From the NCBI RefSeq assembly GCF_018688255.1, contig NZ_CP061314.1:1922001-1986000 (forward strand): a stretch of DNA of 64,000 nucleotides. The letters are read 5' to 3'. The first letter of the stretch is position 1. Every line of letters begins with the position of its first letter. Below are positions 53,562 through 62,416 of the stretch, piece by piece. The position numbers and the translations under genes are program-made. The stretch is from Polynucleobacter corsicus. Its GTDB lineage: Bacteria; Pseudomonadota; Gammaproteobacteria; Burkholderiales; Burkholderiaceae. The notes under the pieces are model-generated. The model made no database searches and had not been told where the DNA came from. It saw only the letters and a list, made by a program, of their open reading frames with translations.

Positions 53562-55469
53562 ATGGTTTCATTTAAAAAACCAGATCTCGATTCGTTTCAA
53601 GAGCGCATTCATATTGCGACCTTGTTTGTCACCTTCTGCTTCTTATTGCTGATTACGCGATTGGTATGGCTGCAACTGGTAAGTCATGGCAAATATGCCT
53701 TATTGGCAGAAAACAACCGGATCGCTCTCGTACCTGCTCCAGCCAATCGGGGCCTGCTCATAGACCGAAATGGCATCGTGATTGGCAGAAACTATTCGGC
53801 ATTGACCCTAGATGTGAATGCAGCAGAGCTTAAGGGAAACGTAGATGAGCTCATCGATGAACTCTCTCAAATTGTGCTGATTTCCCCAAGAGATCGTCGA
53901 AATTTCAAGCGCTCCTTTGAGGATTCCCGAAAAATGGGCACTTTTCCACTTAGATCGATGCTTACCGAGGCTGAAACAGCGCGATTTATGGCCAATCGCT
54001 ACCGATTTCCGGGGGTTGAGATTCGTGCTCGCAGTTTCCGAGAGTACCCCTACAACGAGTTGGCCTCTCATTTAATTGGCTATATCGGACGCGTTTCTCA
54101 AAGAGACAAAGAGAAAATGCAGGCAGAAATTGAGAACTCTAAAGCGGATGATCCTGATGCACTTCAGACTTCTTTTTTGCCGGGCATTCAGTACGTCGGC
54201 AAGATTGGCTTAGAGCAAAGTTATGAAAACGTTTTACGTGGAGTGCCAGGATACGATCAAGTAGAAATTACCGCGGGCGGCAAGCCAGTGCGCACACTCT
54301 CTAGCTCGCCATCTGTGCCCGGAAAAAATGTGGTGCTGTCCGTTGATATCAAACTGCAGTACTTGGTAGAGCAACTCTACGGAAATTTCCGCGGTGCATT
54401 TGTAGCGATTGAGCCTGAGACTGGAGACATCCTAGCCTTTGTCTCTAAGCCAAACTTCAATCCCAATGACTTTGTTGAGGGCATTGATTCAGTAACTTGG
54501 AAAGAGTTAAACGACTCGCCACAGAAGCCACTCTATAACCGCCCGCTTAAAGGAATTTATCCACCGGGGTCAACCTATAAACCATTTATGGCACTCGCAG
54601 CTTTAGAAACCAAAAAGCGTACACCATCACAAACCATTTCAGATCCGGGTTATTTTGATTTTGGTAATCACACTTTCCGCGACGATAAAAAGGGTGGGCA
54701 CGGTATTGTTGATATGCAGAAGTCGATTGTGGAATCTTGCGATACCTACTACTACTTGTTAGCACGTGACATGGGTGTCAACATGATGCATGACTTCATG
54801 AAGCCTTTTGGCTTTGGTCAAATTACTGGCATCGACTTACAGGGCGAATCCAAAGGCATACTTCCATCCACTGAGTGGAAGAAAAATACTTTTAAAAAGC
54901 CAGAGCAGCAAAAATGGTATGAAGGCGAAACAATTTCCCTTGGCATTGGTCAGGGCTATAACGCATTTACTATTTTGCAGTTAGCGCATGGCATGGCCAA
55001 TTTAGCTAATAACGGTATTGTGATGAAGCCGCATTTAGTAAAGGCAATCGAAGATCCCTTTACAAGAAATCGTACTCTAACTACACCTAAAGAAAGTTAT
55101 CGAATCGATCTCGTACCCGAGAATATTGAGGTGATTAAAAAAGCGATGGTTGAGGTAAATAATTCCGGAACCTCTGCATCTGTTTTTAAAGGTACCGGAT
55201 ACCAAGTTGGCGGCAAGACTGGAACAGCGCAGGTATTTAGCTTGAATTCGAAAGAATACAAGCACGGGTCTACTGCAGAATTTTTACGTGACCATGCTTT
55301 GTATATTGCTTTTGCCCCCGCAGAAAAACCGACAATCGTCATTGCGATGGTTGTAGAGAATGCAGGATTTGGCGCGCAATACGCTGCGCCGATTGCACGT
55401 AAAGCACTTGATTTTTATCTTGAAGGTAAATGGCCAAAGGAGATTCCTGAATGGAAAAGAGCGCCATAA
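53562..55469 (+). CDS. mrdA: Penicillin-binding protein 2
   Basis: Transpeptidase of the elongasome, 635 residues. Membrane anchor about 19-40, dimerisation domain (RGLLIDRNGIVIGRN), and catalytic motifs S-x2-K in PPGSTYKPFMA, SCDTYYY and KTG in VGGKTGTAQVF. Overlaps rodA by 19 bases. Confidence 0.96.
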   Translation: MVSFKKPDLDSFQERIHIATLFVTFCFLLLITRLVWLQLVSHGKYALLAENNRIALVPAPANRGLLIDRNGIVIGRNYSALTLDVNAAELKGNVDELIDELSQIVLISPRDRRNFKRSFEDSRKMGTFPLRSMLTEAETARFMANRYRFPGVEIRARSFREYPYNELASHLIGYIGRVSQRDKEKMQAEIENSKADDPDALQTSFLPGIQYVGKIGLEQSYENVLRGVPGYDQVEITAGGKPVRTLSSSPSVPGKNVVLSVDIKLQYLVEQLYGNFRGAFVAIEPETGDILAFVSKPNFNPNDFVEGIDSVTWKELNDSPQKPLYNRPLKGIYPPGSTYKPFMALAALETKKRTPSQTISDPGYFDFGNHTFRDDKKGGHGIVDMQKSIVESCDTYYYLLARDMGVNMMHDFMKPFGFGQITGIDLQGESKGILPSTEWKKNTFKKPEQQKWYEGETISLGIGQGYNAFTILQLAHGMANLANNGIVMKPHLVKAIEDPFTRNRTLTTPKESYRIDLVPENIEVIKKAMVEVNNSGTSASVFKGTGYQVGGKTGTAQVFSLNSKEYKHGSTAEFLRDHALYIAFAPAEKPTIVIAMVVENAGFGAQYAAPIARKALDFYLEGKWPKEIPEWKRAP

Positions 55470-56602
55470 ACAAAGCAAAGAAAATATTTCTCAGTATTTT
55501 TAGTGGGCTCGATCGCCAGCTAGGCCTTATTCTACTTGGCTTAGCAGGCATTGGATTTATTACTTTCTTATCCGCAAGTCAAAATACGCCCGTTCGTTTT
55601 GAGGATGAGCTGCGTAACTTGGCACTTTCTTTTGCGGTCATGTGGATTGTTTCTCGCGTTCCACCAAAGTGGTTGGAGACGACTGCAGTATGGATTTATG
55701 GAGTCGGACTTGCGCTGCTGATCGCAGTCGCTATATTTGGATTGATTAAAAAAGGTGCAAGACGCTGGCTCAATATTGGTTTTGTGATTCAACCATCTGA
55801 GCTCATGAAAATTGCCATGCCACTCATGCTGGCTTGGTACTTCCAAAAACGGGAGGGCATTCAAAAGTCTTGGGACTATGGCGTCGCAGCAATCATTCTT
55901 GGTATTCCAGTGCTACTCATTGCGCGTCAACCTGACTTGGGTACCGCGCTCTTAGTGTTTGCTGCAGGCATGTATGTAATTATTCTTGCTGGATTGCCGT
56001 GGAAGTGGATCTTGCCGTTTGTTGGCCTTGGCGCTTTTGGAATCATTCTCATCATTATTTTTGGCAGCACCATTTGTGCCCAGGATGTTGTATGGCCGCT
56101 AGTTCATAACTACCAAAAACATCGGGTGTGCACCTTGCTCGACCCGAGCAGCGACCCACTTGGAAAAGGCTTTCACACCATTCAGTCGATGATTGCAATC
56201 GGCTCAGGTGGATTTTTTGGTAAAGGCTGGTTCCAGGGCACGCAAGCCCATCTCGAATTTATTCCCGAAAAACATACCGACTTTGTCTTTGCTGTTTTCT
56301 CGGAAGAGTTTGGCCTACTGGGTAATTTAGTGATGTTGGCACTTTTCTTCGCCTTGATTAAACGAGGCTTAGCCATCTCAGCTAGCGCACCCAATCTATT
56401 CACTCGTCTACTAGGCGCATCTGTCACGCTGATTTTCTTTACCTACGCCTTTGTCAACATCGGCATGGTGAGTGGTTTATTACCCGTGGTTGGAGTTCCA
56501 CTACCGTTCATCAGTTATGGAGGAACTGCCTTAGTGACTCTGGGGTTTGGAGCCGGAATTTTGATGAGTATTCATCGGCATCGACGCTTAGTGCAAAGCT
56601 GA
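55451..56602 (+). CDS. rodA: Peptidoglycan glycosyltransferase RodA (SEDS)
   Basis: 383-residue polytopic SEDS polymerase: ARRWLNIGFVIQPSELMKIAMP, RQPDLGTALLV, FIPEKHTDFVFAVFSEEFGL (with the catalytic Asp region), and GVPLPFISYGGTALV. Works with PBP2 encoded upstream. No convincing terminator was seen in the 62 bases before the converging HU gene. Confidence 0.96.
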   Translation: MEKSAINKAKKIFLSIFSGLDRQLGLILLGLAGIGFITFLSASQNTPVRFEDELRNLALSFAVMWIVSRVPPKWLETTAVWIYGVGLALLIAVAIFGLIKKGARRWLNIGFVIQPSELMKIAMPLMLAWYFQKREGIQKSWDYGVAAIILGIPVLLIARQPDLGTALLVFAAGMYVIILAGLPWKWILPFVGLGAFGIILIIIFGSTICAQDVVWPLVHNYQKHRVCTLLDPSSDPLGKGFHTIQSMIAIGSGGFFGKGWFQGTQAHLEFIPEKHTDFVFAVFSEEFGLLGNLVMLALFFALIKRGLAISASAPNLFTRLLGASVTLIFFTYAFVNIGMVSGLLPVVGVPLPFISYGGTALVTLGFGAGILMSIHRHRRLVQS

Positions 56603-56664
56603 GATTTGAGCTTGGGCATGTGTACTAATTTTTTGCATTTCCCCTAGAAACAAAAAAGCAAGAA

Positions 56665-56949
56665 TTACTTCTTACGCTTGTTAACTGAATCTTTAAATGC
56701 TTTACCAGCAGAAAACTTAACAGTTTTAGCAGCAGCAATTTTGAGTGGCTCACCAGTTTTTGGATTACGGCCCATACGTGCAGCACGCTTACCAGAAGAA
56801 AAAGTACCGAAACCGATCAGTTGTACTGAGTCGCCTTTAGTAACAGCTTTAATGATTTGCTCAATAGCAGAATTCAATGCAAATTCAGCTTTGGCTTTTG
56901 AGATCTCAGCGTCGTCAGCAATCGCTGCGATTAGTTCTGCTTTGTTCAA
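56665..56949 (-). CDS. DNA-binding protein HU
   Basis: 94-residue nucleoid protein: MNKAELIAAIADDAEISKAKAEFALNS-type helices, QLIGFGTFSSGKRAARMGRNPKTGEPLKI beta arm, and C-terminal KFSAGKAFKDSVN. The start codon is TTG with AAGGAG seven bases upstream. Single gene. Alpha versus beta subunit cannot be assigned here. Confidence 0.95.
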   Translation of the reverse strand: MNKAELIAAIADDAEISKAKAEFALNSAIEQIIKAVTKGDSVQLIGFGTFSSGKRAARMGRNPKTGEPLKIAAAKTVKFSAGKAFKDSVNKRKK

Positions 56950-57028
56950 GTGAAGCTCCTTATAGATATTGATGTCAGCGCACCTTGCGCTTACATGATT
57001 TTAACCACAAAAAATTACAAAAATAAAG

Positions 57029-57045
57029 CTGCGTCACAGCAATTT
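57029..57045 (-). terminator. Weak stem-loop after the 121-residue membrane protein gene
   Basis: GCTG/CAGC stem with a five-base loop, followed on the minus strand by TTTATTTTTG. Short stem, so only a candidate. Confidence 0.35.
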
Positions 57046-57061
57046 TTTTCTTACCCATTTT

Positions 57062-57427
57062 TTACTCTTCTATAACTGTCACATCAGATACAAAATACTC
57101 AGTATCGCCAAAACAGCTTGTAGGCAATCCGATATGCTGATCATATTTAAGGGCAACTTTTTTACCTAGATTAGCGTTAATTTTTTGTGCCACAGCATCA
57201 TCACGCACTGTAAAGAGGAATTTTTCTGACATGGTTCCCGGCATGGACACCATAGCTAGCTCACCTTCCCAGGTTTTACATACATAGCCTCGGTTGGAAA
57301 ACTTTTGCACATAGCCAGCACGCTCACCGCTGCCATAGCTCCAATTGAACATAATCCAGGTATAAGCCGCCAAACCAGCCAGGCCAATCAATATGAGGCT
57401 TAAAAGCCATTTTACGAATCTATTCAT
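57062..57427 (-). CDS. Conserved small membrane-anchored protein of unknown function
   Basis: 121 residues with one N-terminal membrane helix (about 6-27, KWLLSLILIGLAGLAAYTWIM) and a presumably periplasmic domain. Distinctive blocks are YGSGERAGYVQKFSNRGYVCKTWEGELAM and GLPTSCFGDTEYFV, with two cysteines that could pair. I recall similar uncharacterised proteobacterial proteins sharing the GERAGYVQKFS block, but cannot name a family. Divergent from the LpxO-like gene. Confidence 0.75.
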   Translation of the reverse strand: MNRFVKWLLSLILIGLAGLAAYTWIMFNWSYGSGERAGYVQKFSNRGYVCKTWEGELAMVSMPGTMSEKFLFTVRDDAVAQKINANLGKKVALKYDQHIGLPTSCFGDTEYFVSDVTVIEE

Positions 57428-57590
57428 GTGGATTTCCTTAACGAATCATCATTGCAGCGCTGATTAGGCGCATTCTTGGTGGCCTACTATGGCCCCAATT
57501 AACATTGGAGCATATTCATTATGAAAATAGGGGTGAAATGGTGCTCCATACAAATTAAAATGTTGGTATTAACGCTAATTGGTACATTCA

Positions 57591-58493
57591 ATGGAACTTC
57601 GTCACGTCATTTTTCTAATTTTTGTTGTATCGGCTATCTATGTTTACTTTAGAGGGAAGGTGCGATTTGGCTTAGTTCGCTCTCTAACAGACTACCAAGT
57701 ACTTTTAGCGCCAATCAACAGTCTGCTCTACTTGTTTTCAAAAACCAAGGCTGGGGCATTTATTCCAGTTGCAGACTTTCCCGAAATGAAGCCCCTGCAA
57801 GATCATTGGCAGACCATCCGTGATGAGGCACTAGCTTTGAATGCGGATGGCGCCATAGCAGCCGCTACGGGATACAACGATATTGGATTTAATTCCTTTT
57901 TTCGGACAGGCTGGAAGCGCTTTCACCTCTATTGGTATGGCAAAGAAATGCCATCAGCGCAGCTCCAATGCCCTAAAACTGTTGCCATCCTCAAATCAAT
58001 CCCCTCGATCAAGGCGGCGATGTTTGCCTCATTGCCACCCGGGGCAACGCTAGTAAGGCACCGAGACCCCTATGCGGGCTCGCTACGCTATCACATTGGC
58101 CTAGTCACCCCAAATGATCCCAAGTGCTTTATTAATGTGGATGGAGAGCAGTATTACTGGAAAGATGGTGAGCCAGTGATGTTTGATGAGACTTACATCC
58201 ACTATGCGGCCAACGAAACAGATCACCAACGCATTGTCTTATTTTGTGATGTAGAGCGGCCGGTTCACACTAAATTGGTGCAATTATTAAATCGCTGGTT
58301 TGGGCGTTACGTCATGAGCGCAGCCTCTTCCCAAAATGTTGAAGGGGAGAAGGTCGGCTTTGTAAATGTTCTCTTTAAGTATTTTTATCACCTTAGGGCG
58401 CAGGCCAAAAAGCTCAAAGCAAAACATCGCAGCGTGTATTACATCGGGAAATGGGTTTTAATTTTAGGAATTCTGTACGCCATATTTTGGTAA
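57591..58493 (+). CDS. lpxO: Aspartyl/asparaginyl beta-hydroxylase family, LpxO-like
   Basis: 300 residues from ATG 57591. Fe(II)/2-oxoglutarate dioxygenase with N-terminal membrane helix (VIFLIFVVSAIYVYF), HRDPYAGSLRYHIGL (HxD iron site and 2OG Arg), and the distal His in HYAANETDHQRIVLFCDVERP. Membrane helices at both ends match LpxO, which hydroxylates a secondary acyl chain of lipid A. A lipid A acyltransferase gene 1 kb downstream supports this. Peptidyl hydroxylase is the alternative. Confidence 0.83.
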   Translation: MELRHVIFLIFVVSAIYVYFRGKVRFGLVRSLTDYQVLLAPINSLLYLFSKTKAGAFIPVADFPEMKPLQDHWQTIRDEALALNADGAIAAATGYNDIGFNSFFRTGWKRFHLYWYGKEMPSAQLQCPKTVAILKSIPSIKAAMFASLPPGATLVRHRDPYAGSLRYHIGLVTPNDPKCFINVDGEQYYWKDGEPVMFDETYIHYAANETDHQRIVLFCDVERPVHTKLVQLLNRWFGRYVMSAASSQNVEGEKVGFVNVLFKYFYHLRAQAKKLKAKHRSVYYIGKWVLILGILYAIFW

Positions 58494-58496
58494 ACC

Positions 58497-58793
58497 TTAG
58501 GGGCTTAAGGCCTCTGTAATCTGCTCTGGGGTGATTGAGCCCCAGATTTCCACTCTCTTGACGCGGCTACTTTGTCCCGACAAAAGCTGAATTTGTTTTT
58601 GTGGCACTCTCAATTGCTTAGAGAGCCAAGACAGCAGCATTTCATTTGCCTTGTTTTCCAGGGCGGAGGCCTGGAGAGATATCTTGAGACAGCCATCATG
58701 CAGGCCAACCACCTTGGTCAGCTTTGCGCCTGGCTGGCAATGCAAATGAAGAACAATGCCAGTGGGGGTTTGCTTTAACCAAATAGGCATCAT
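58497..58793 (-). CDS. DUF167/YggU family protein
   Basis: 98 residues: GIVLHLHCQPGAKLTKVVGLHDGCLKISLQASALENKANEMLLSWLSKQLRVPQKQIQLLSGQSSRVKRV covers the YggU domain. Function unknown. It converges on lpxO and is divergent from the carbonic anhydrase gene with about 22 bases between starts. Confidence 0.88.
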   Translation of the reverse strand: MMPIWLKQTPTGIVLHLHCQPGAKLTKVVGLHDGCLKISLQASALENKANEMLLSWLSKQLRVPQKQIQLLSGQSSRVKRVEIWGSITPEQITEALSP

Positions 58794-58815
58794 TAAAGTA
58801 CTTTAAACTCAAACC

Positions 58816-59481
58816 ATGATTATGAAGAACTCCAACGCCTTAGACCAGCTATTTGCCAATAATCGCGAATGGGCAGAATCCATGGTTGCTAAAGATGCCA
58901 ATTTCTTTAAGCGCTTAGTTTCACAGCAGGCTCCAGAATACTTATGGATTGGCTGTTCAGACAGTCGCGTACCCGCAAACGATATTGTGAACCTGCTTCC
59001 TGGCGAACTTTTTGTACATCGTAATGTTGCCAACGTGGTGGTCCATACCGATCTGAACTGCTTATCTGTAATTCAGTTTGCTATCGACCTATTGAAGGTC
59101 AAGCATATCTTGGTAGTGGGGCATTACGGCTGCTCAGGCGTGCATGCCGCCCTAACTGATAAACGGGTTGGCCTTGCCGACAATTGGTTGCGTCATGTGA
59201 AGGATGTACATCAAAAACATGAGCGCTATCTTGGCGAAGTGATCCCATCTCCAAAACGTCAAGATCGCTTATGCGAGCTCAATGTTATTGAACAAGTAGT
59301 CAATGTTTGTGAAACTACCATTGTTCAAGATGCATGGGCTAGAGGGCAAGACCTGACGGTACACGGATGGACTTACCGTCTTGAGACCGGCCTAGTCAAT
59401 GATTTGGGTATGTCCATTAGCTCTACCGAAGAAATGAATGTGCGCTACGCTAAATCTTTATCTCGCTATGACACTGAATAA
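58816..59481 (+). CDS. can: Beta-class carbonic anhydrase
   Basis: Interconverts CO2 and bicarbonate. 221 residues with zinc ligands in WIGCSDSRVPANDI and GHYGCSGVHAAL, full length for the Can type. ATG at 58816 or 58822; the first is used. The lipid A acyltransferase gene follows after 8 bases. Confidence 0.95.
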   Translation: MIMKNSNALDQLFANNREWAESMVAKDANFFKRLVSQQAPEYLWIGCSDSRVPANDIVNLLPGELFVHRNVANVVVHTDLNCLSVIQFAIDLLKVKHILVVGHYGCSGVHAALTDKRVGLADNWLRHVKDVHQKHERYLGEVIPSPKRQDRLCELNVIEQVVNVCETTIVQDAWARGQDLTVHGWTYRLETGLVNDLGMSISSTEEMNVRYAKSLSRYDTE

Positions 59482-59489
59482 ATTGAGTT

Positions 59490-60377
59490 TTGTTTAAAAA
59501 CTTTTCAAACTATTCTGGGGTAGCACTCCTTAGATTTCTGGTATCGCTTCCCTACAAGACCTTAGTCTCTGTTGGCTATGGCTTAGGCTATCTAGCATCC
59601 CACATTCCCAATGATCGCAATCGCGTGGTTCAAAAAAACTTGAAGCTCTGTTTCCCTGAGCTAAGCGAAACAGAAGTTGATCAACTGAGAAAGCAACATT
59701 GGCGACTACTAGGCCGCAGCTTAGTTGAAAAAAGTATTATTTGGCTGGGCAGCAAAAAACAGCTTGCCGATATGATTGAAGTTCGCTCGGAGATTGATCT
59801 AAATGATAGACAGCCACGCATTTTAGTGAACATGCATTTTATTGGCATTGAAGGTAGCATTATTCTGAGCGCACTTGCCAAGGAAAAAGGTTGGCCTCGT
59901 ACCTCTGGCTTTTTTCAAAGAATGAAAAGCCCCTTCTTCAACAAGAGGATTGTTGAATGGCGCAATCGCTTCGGTGGAAATTCGATTGACCGCCAAGGAA
60001 ACACGCTTGAGCTCATTCGAGAAATCCGTAAGGGAAGCTTCATCATTATTGCGCCCGATATTGATTTAGGACTCAAAGACTCTGCTTTCGTTCCCTTTTT
60101 TAATATTCAAACTAATACGATCACAGCTGTATCGCGTCTAGCCAAAATCACAGGGGCGCAGGTCTGCATGATGATCACCACTCTCAAGAAAGATGAGGCT
60201 GGCTACATTTGCACCATTAGCAAGCCCCTTGAAAACTTCCCAACCGAAAATCCTGAAGCCGACACAGCGCGTCTCAACACCATTTTTGAAAAAGAAATTA
60301 GACTCAGGCCAGCTGAATACTACTGGGTTCATAAGCGCTTTAAAAACAGGCCACACAATGAGGCTAGCCCCTATTAA
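59490..60377 (+). CDS. Lipid A biosynthesis acyltransferase, copy 3
   Basis: 295-residue LpxL-family protein, a close paralogue of copy 2: both share GYGLG-x-LA-x-HIPN, the WLGS-x-KQ block, EWRNRFGG-x-SI, APDIDLG and RPAEYYWVHKRFK-x-RP. Catalytic H-x4-E in NMHFIGIEGS. Start must be TTG at 59490 because an in-frame TGA lies six bases upstream. Neighbouring LpxO-like gene suggests a lipid A remodelling locus. Confidence 0.9.
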   Translation: MFKNFSNYSGVALLRFLVSLPYKTLVSVGYGLGYLASHIPNDRNRVVQKNLKLCFPELSETEVDQLRKQHWRLLGRSLVEKSIIWLGSKKQLADMIEVRSEIDLNDRQPRILVNMHFIGIEGSIILSALAKEKGWPRTSGFFQRMKSPFFNKRIVEWRNRFGGNSIDRQGNTLELIREIRKGSFIIIAPDIDLGLKDSAFVPFFNIQTNTITAVSRLAKITGAQVCMMITTLKKDEAGYICTISKPLENFPTENPEADTARLNTIFEKEIRLRPAEYYWVHKRFKNRPHNEASPY

Positions 60378-60392
60378 CACGTCGGCTGGGGC

Positions 60393-61490
60393 TTAGATTT
60401 TTATCCCCAATAATTTTGCAGCATTGCCTCCTAATATTGCAATACGGTCTGCATTACTAAGGCCAGGAGTATTCATGACATGCTCAACTGGATACTCTTC
60501 CCAAGGAATAGGATGATCAGTTCCTATAACAATTTGGCTTGCTCCGACTTGGGCTACTAAATGGCGAAGCGCTTCGGGAGTAAATACTAATGAATCAAAA
60601 TACAGCTGGTTTAAATATTCAGTAGGTTTTTTCTTCAGAACAATTTCTGGATTACAGTTTTGAGGAGAAACAAAACAACTGTGATCCATGCGGGGCGCAT
60701 AAGAGCCTAAGAACCCACCGCCATGTGCTGCCAACACTTTCAGTTGTGGATATTTATCTAAAACACCTTCATAAATTAAGTGCTGCAAAGCAATCGTTGT
60801 ATCAAGTGGATTGCCGATAACATTTGACATCCAACCATTACCCTTAAATCTTTGGGCCAACTGAGGGGTACTTTGTGGATGAATGAAAAGGGTCACATTT
60901 AACTCTTGGGCCTTAGCCAGTACAGGATGAAACTTAGGGTCTGAAAAATCTTGGCCTAAGACACTTCCACCAATGGCTGCTCCTCGAAGACCCAATTTCT
61001 TTACCGCATCCTCAAGCTGTTGGACGGCTAGGTCGGGGTATTGCATTGTTAAGGATGCAAAGGCGGCAAACTTATCTGGCCGCATTGCGCACAACTCAGC
61101 AAGATGCAAGTTATTAAGTCTGCATATTTCTGCAGCAGTATCTCTATCCTTCCTGTACCAATAGGGGTTGATGCTCAAAACCTGCATATCAATGCCCTGC
61201 GCCTCCATCGCCTTAATACGCTCATTGATCTGTATGAAGTGCTCTGGCACCCCCTTTGTTGGAGGGGGTACTGACTTTGCATCCTCCCCCATGAGGTCAA
61301 TTGCATCCTGAAAAAGGCAATGGGCGTGTACGTCTATCGCCTTTACACGTTTGCCATTAATAAAAACTGGGGTAAGGCGTCTAGGCCCCTTGTTTTGGAC
61401 CTCTGCTGCGTGTAATAAGCCACAACCACAAAATGTGAGGCCACCAAGTGCTTTTGCTGAGGTTTTTAAAAATGATCTTCGACTATTCAT
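60393..61490 (-). CDS. Tat-exported amidohydrolase-2 family protein
   Basis: 365 residues. N terminus carries a twin-arginine signal (SRRSFLK at 3-9) and hydrophobic stretch. The metal-dependent TIM barrel resembles ACMSD-type decarboxylases: IDVHAHC (H55, H57), TLFIHPQ, LAAHGGG and IGTDHPIPWEE. Family members decarboxylate or hydrolyse aromatic or lactone acids, usually in the cytoplasm; export is unusual. Single gene, divergent from the pseudouridine synthase gene. Substrate unknown. Confidence 0.83.
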   Translation of the reverse strand: MNSRRSFLKTSAKALGGLTFCGCGLLHAAEVQNKGPRRLTPVFINGKRVKAIDVHAHCLFQDAIDLMGEDAKSVPPPTKGVPEHFIQINERIKAMEAQGIDMQVLSINPYWYRKDRDTAAEICRLNNLHLAELCAMRPDKFAAFASLTMQYPDLAVQQLEDAVKKLGLRGAAIGGSVLGQDFSDPKFHPVLAKAQELNVTLFIHPQSTPQLAQRFKGNGWMSNVIGNPLDTTIALQHLIYEGVLDKYPQLKVLAAHGGGFLGSYAPRMDHSCFVSPQNCNPEIVLKKKPTEYLNQLYFDSLVFTPEALRHLVAQVGASQIVIGTDHPIPWEEYPVEHVMNTPGLSNADRIAILGGNAAKLLGIKI

Positions 61491-61633
61491 ATTGCACTTC
61501 CCTAAATATGTAGCATTTCACGATGACTAAACTCATGGTCAAATTAGCAATTAAAAGTATTTCCGTCAAATATAGTTTTATATAAAAATGGCCAGAATGC
61601 GTACTTCGTTGCCTTGTAATTCATAATAAGGTC

Positions 61634-62371
61634 ATGGAAGAAAAAATACGCGTATCCAAGCTACTCTCTGAATTGGGTCTTTGCTCCCGACGTGAGGCAG
61701 ACTCTTATATCGAGCAGGGCTTGGTCACGGTCGATGGTGAAGTGGTCAATGAGCTTGGCTCACGGGCTTTTCGCCATCAGAAGATTGAATTGCAGTCTGG
61801 CGCTAAAGCGCAGCAAGCATCCCGAATTACGGTCATTTTGAATAAGCCAGTCGGTTTTATTTCTCACTTTGATGACGAGCAAGAGTACCAACCAGCAGCC
61901 TCGCTCATCACTCCCGAGAATTACTTTGCCAGCCCGCTTGATAAGGGCCGCAATCCACGCTTTAATACCCGCGGCTTAGCGCCCGCCGGTCGCCTAGATA
62001 TTGACTCCACCGGCATGCTGGTCTTAACTCAAGATGGTCGTATCGCAAAACTCCTCATTGGTGAAAACAGCCCCGTCGAGAAAGAGTACTTGGTCCGAGT
62101 TGAAGGCGCACTCTCTTTTGAAGATTTAGATCGCCTCAAACATGGCCTGGAATTAGATGGTGTCGTTTTAAAGCCAGCTCAGGTCAGCTGGCAGAACGAG
62201 GACCAACTTCGCTTTGTTCTACGCGAGGGCCGCAAGCGCCAAATTCGTCGTATGTGTGAAATCGTTGGTCTCCGGGTTTTAGGTCTCAGGCGTGTGCGTA
62301 TGGGTAGAATTTCTCTAGGTGCCCTACCACCCGGGAAATGGCGCTTTGTAAGGCCTGAAGAGCAATTCTAA
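61634..62371 (+). CDS. Pseudouridine synthase, RluF/RsuA family
   Basis: 245 residues: N-terminal S4 domain (RVSKLLSELGLCSRREADSYIEQGLVTVDGEVV), catalytic Asp in PAGRLDIDSTGMLVLT, and REGRKRQIRRMCEIVGL. Closest in layout to RluF (23S rRNA U2604), but RluB/RluE/RsuA cannot be excluded by eye. prfC follows on the same strand. Confidence 0.88.
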   Translation: MEEKIRVSKLLSELGLCSRREADSYIEQGLVTVDGEVVNELGSRAFRHQKIELQSGAKAQQASRITVILNKPVGFISHFDDEQEYQPAASLITPENYFASPLDKGRNPRFNTRGLAPAGRLDIDSTGMLVLTQDGRIAKLLIGENSPVEKEYLVRVEGALSFEDLDRLKHGLELDGVVLKPAQVSWQNEDQLRFVLREGRKRQIRRMCEIVGLRVLGLRRVRMGRISLGALPPGKWRFVRPEEQF

Positions 62372-62416
62372 GAAGCACTACCCGTCTATAATTCTGTCAC
62401 TTAGATTAAACGCAGA

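Noticed and set aside
56603..56664. Possible terminator between rodA and HU
   Set aside because: T-rich and A-rich runs are present but they are not inverted repeats and no stem could be drawn.
57522..57653. 43-codon ATG frame upstream of and overlapping lpxO
   Set aside because: The translation has no recognisable domain or conserved look, no ribosome-binding site, and shares most of its length with lpxO in another frame.
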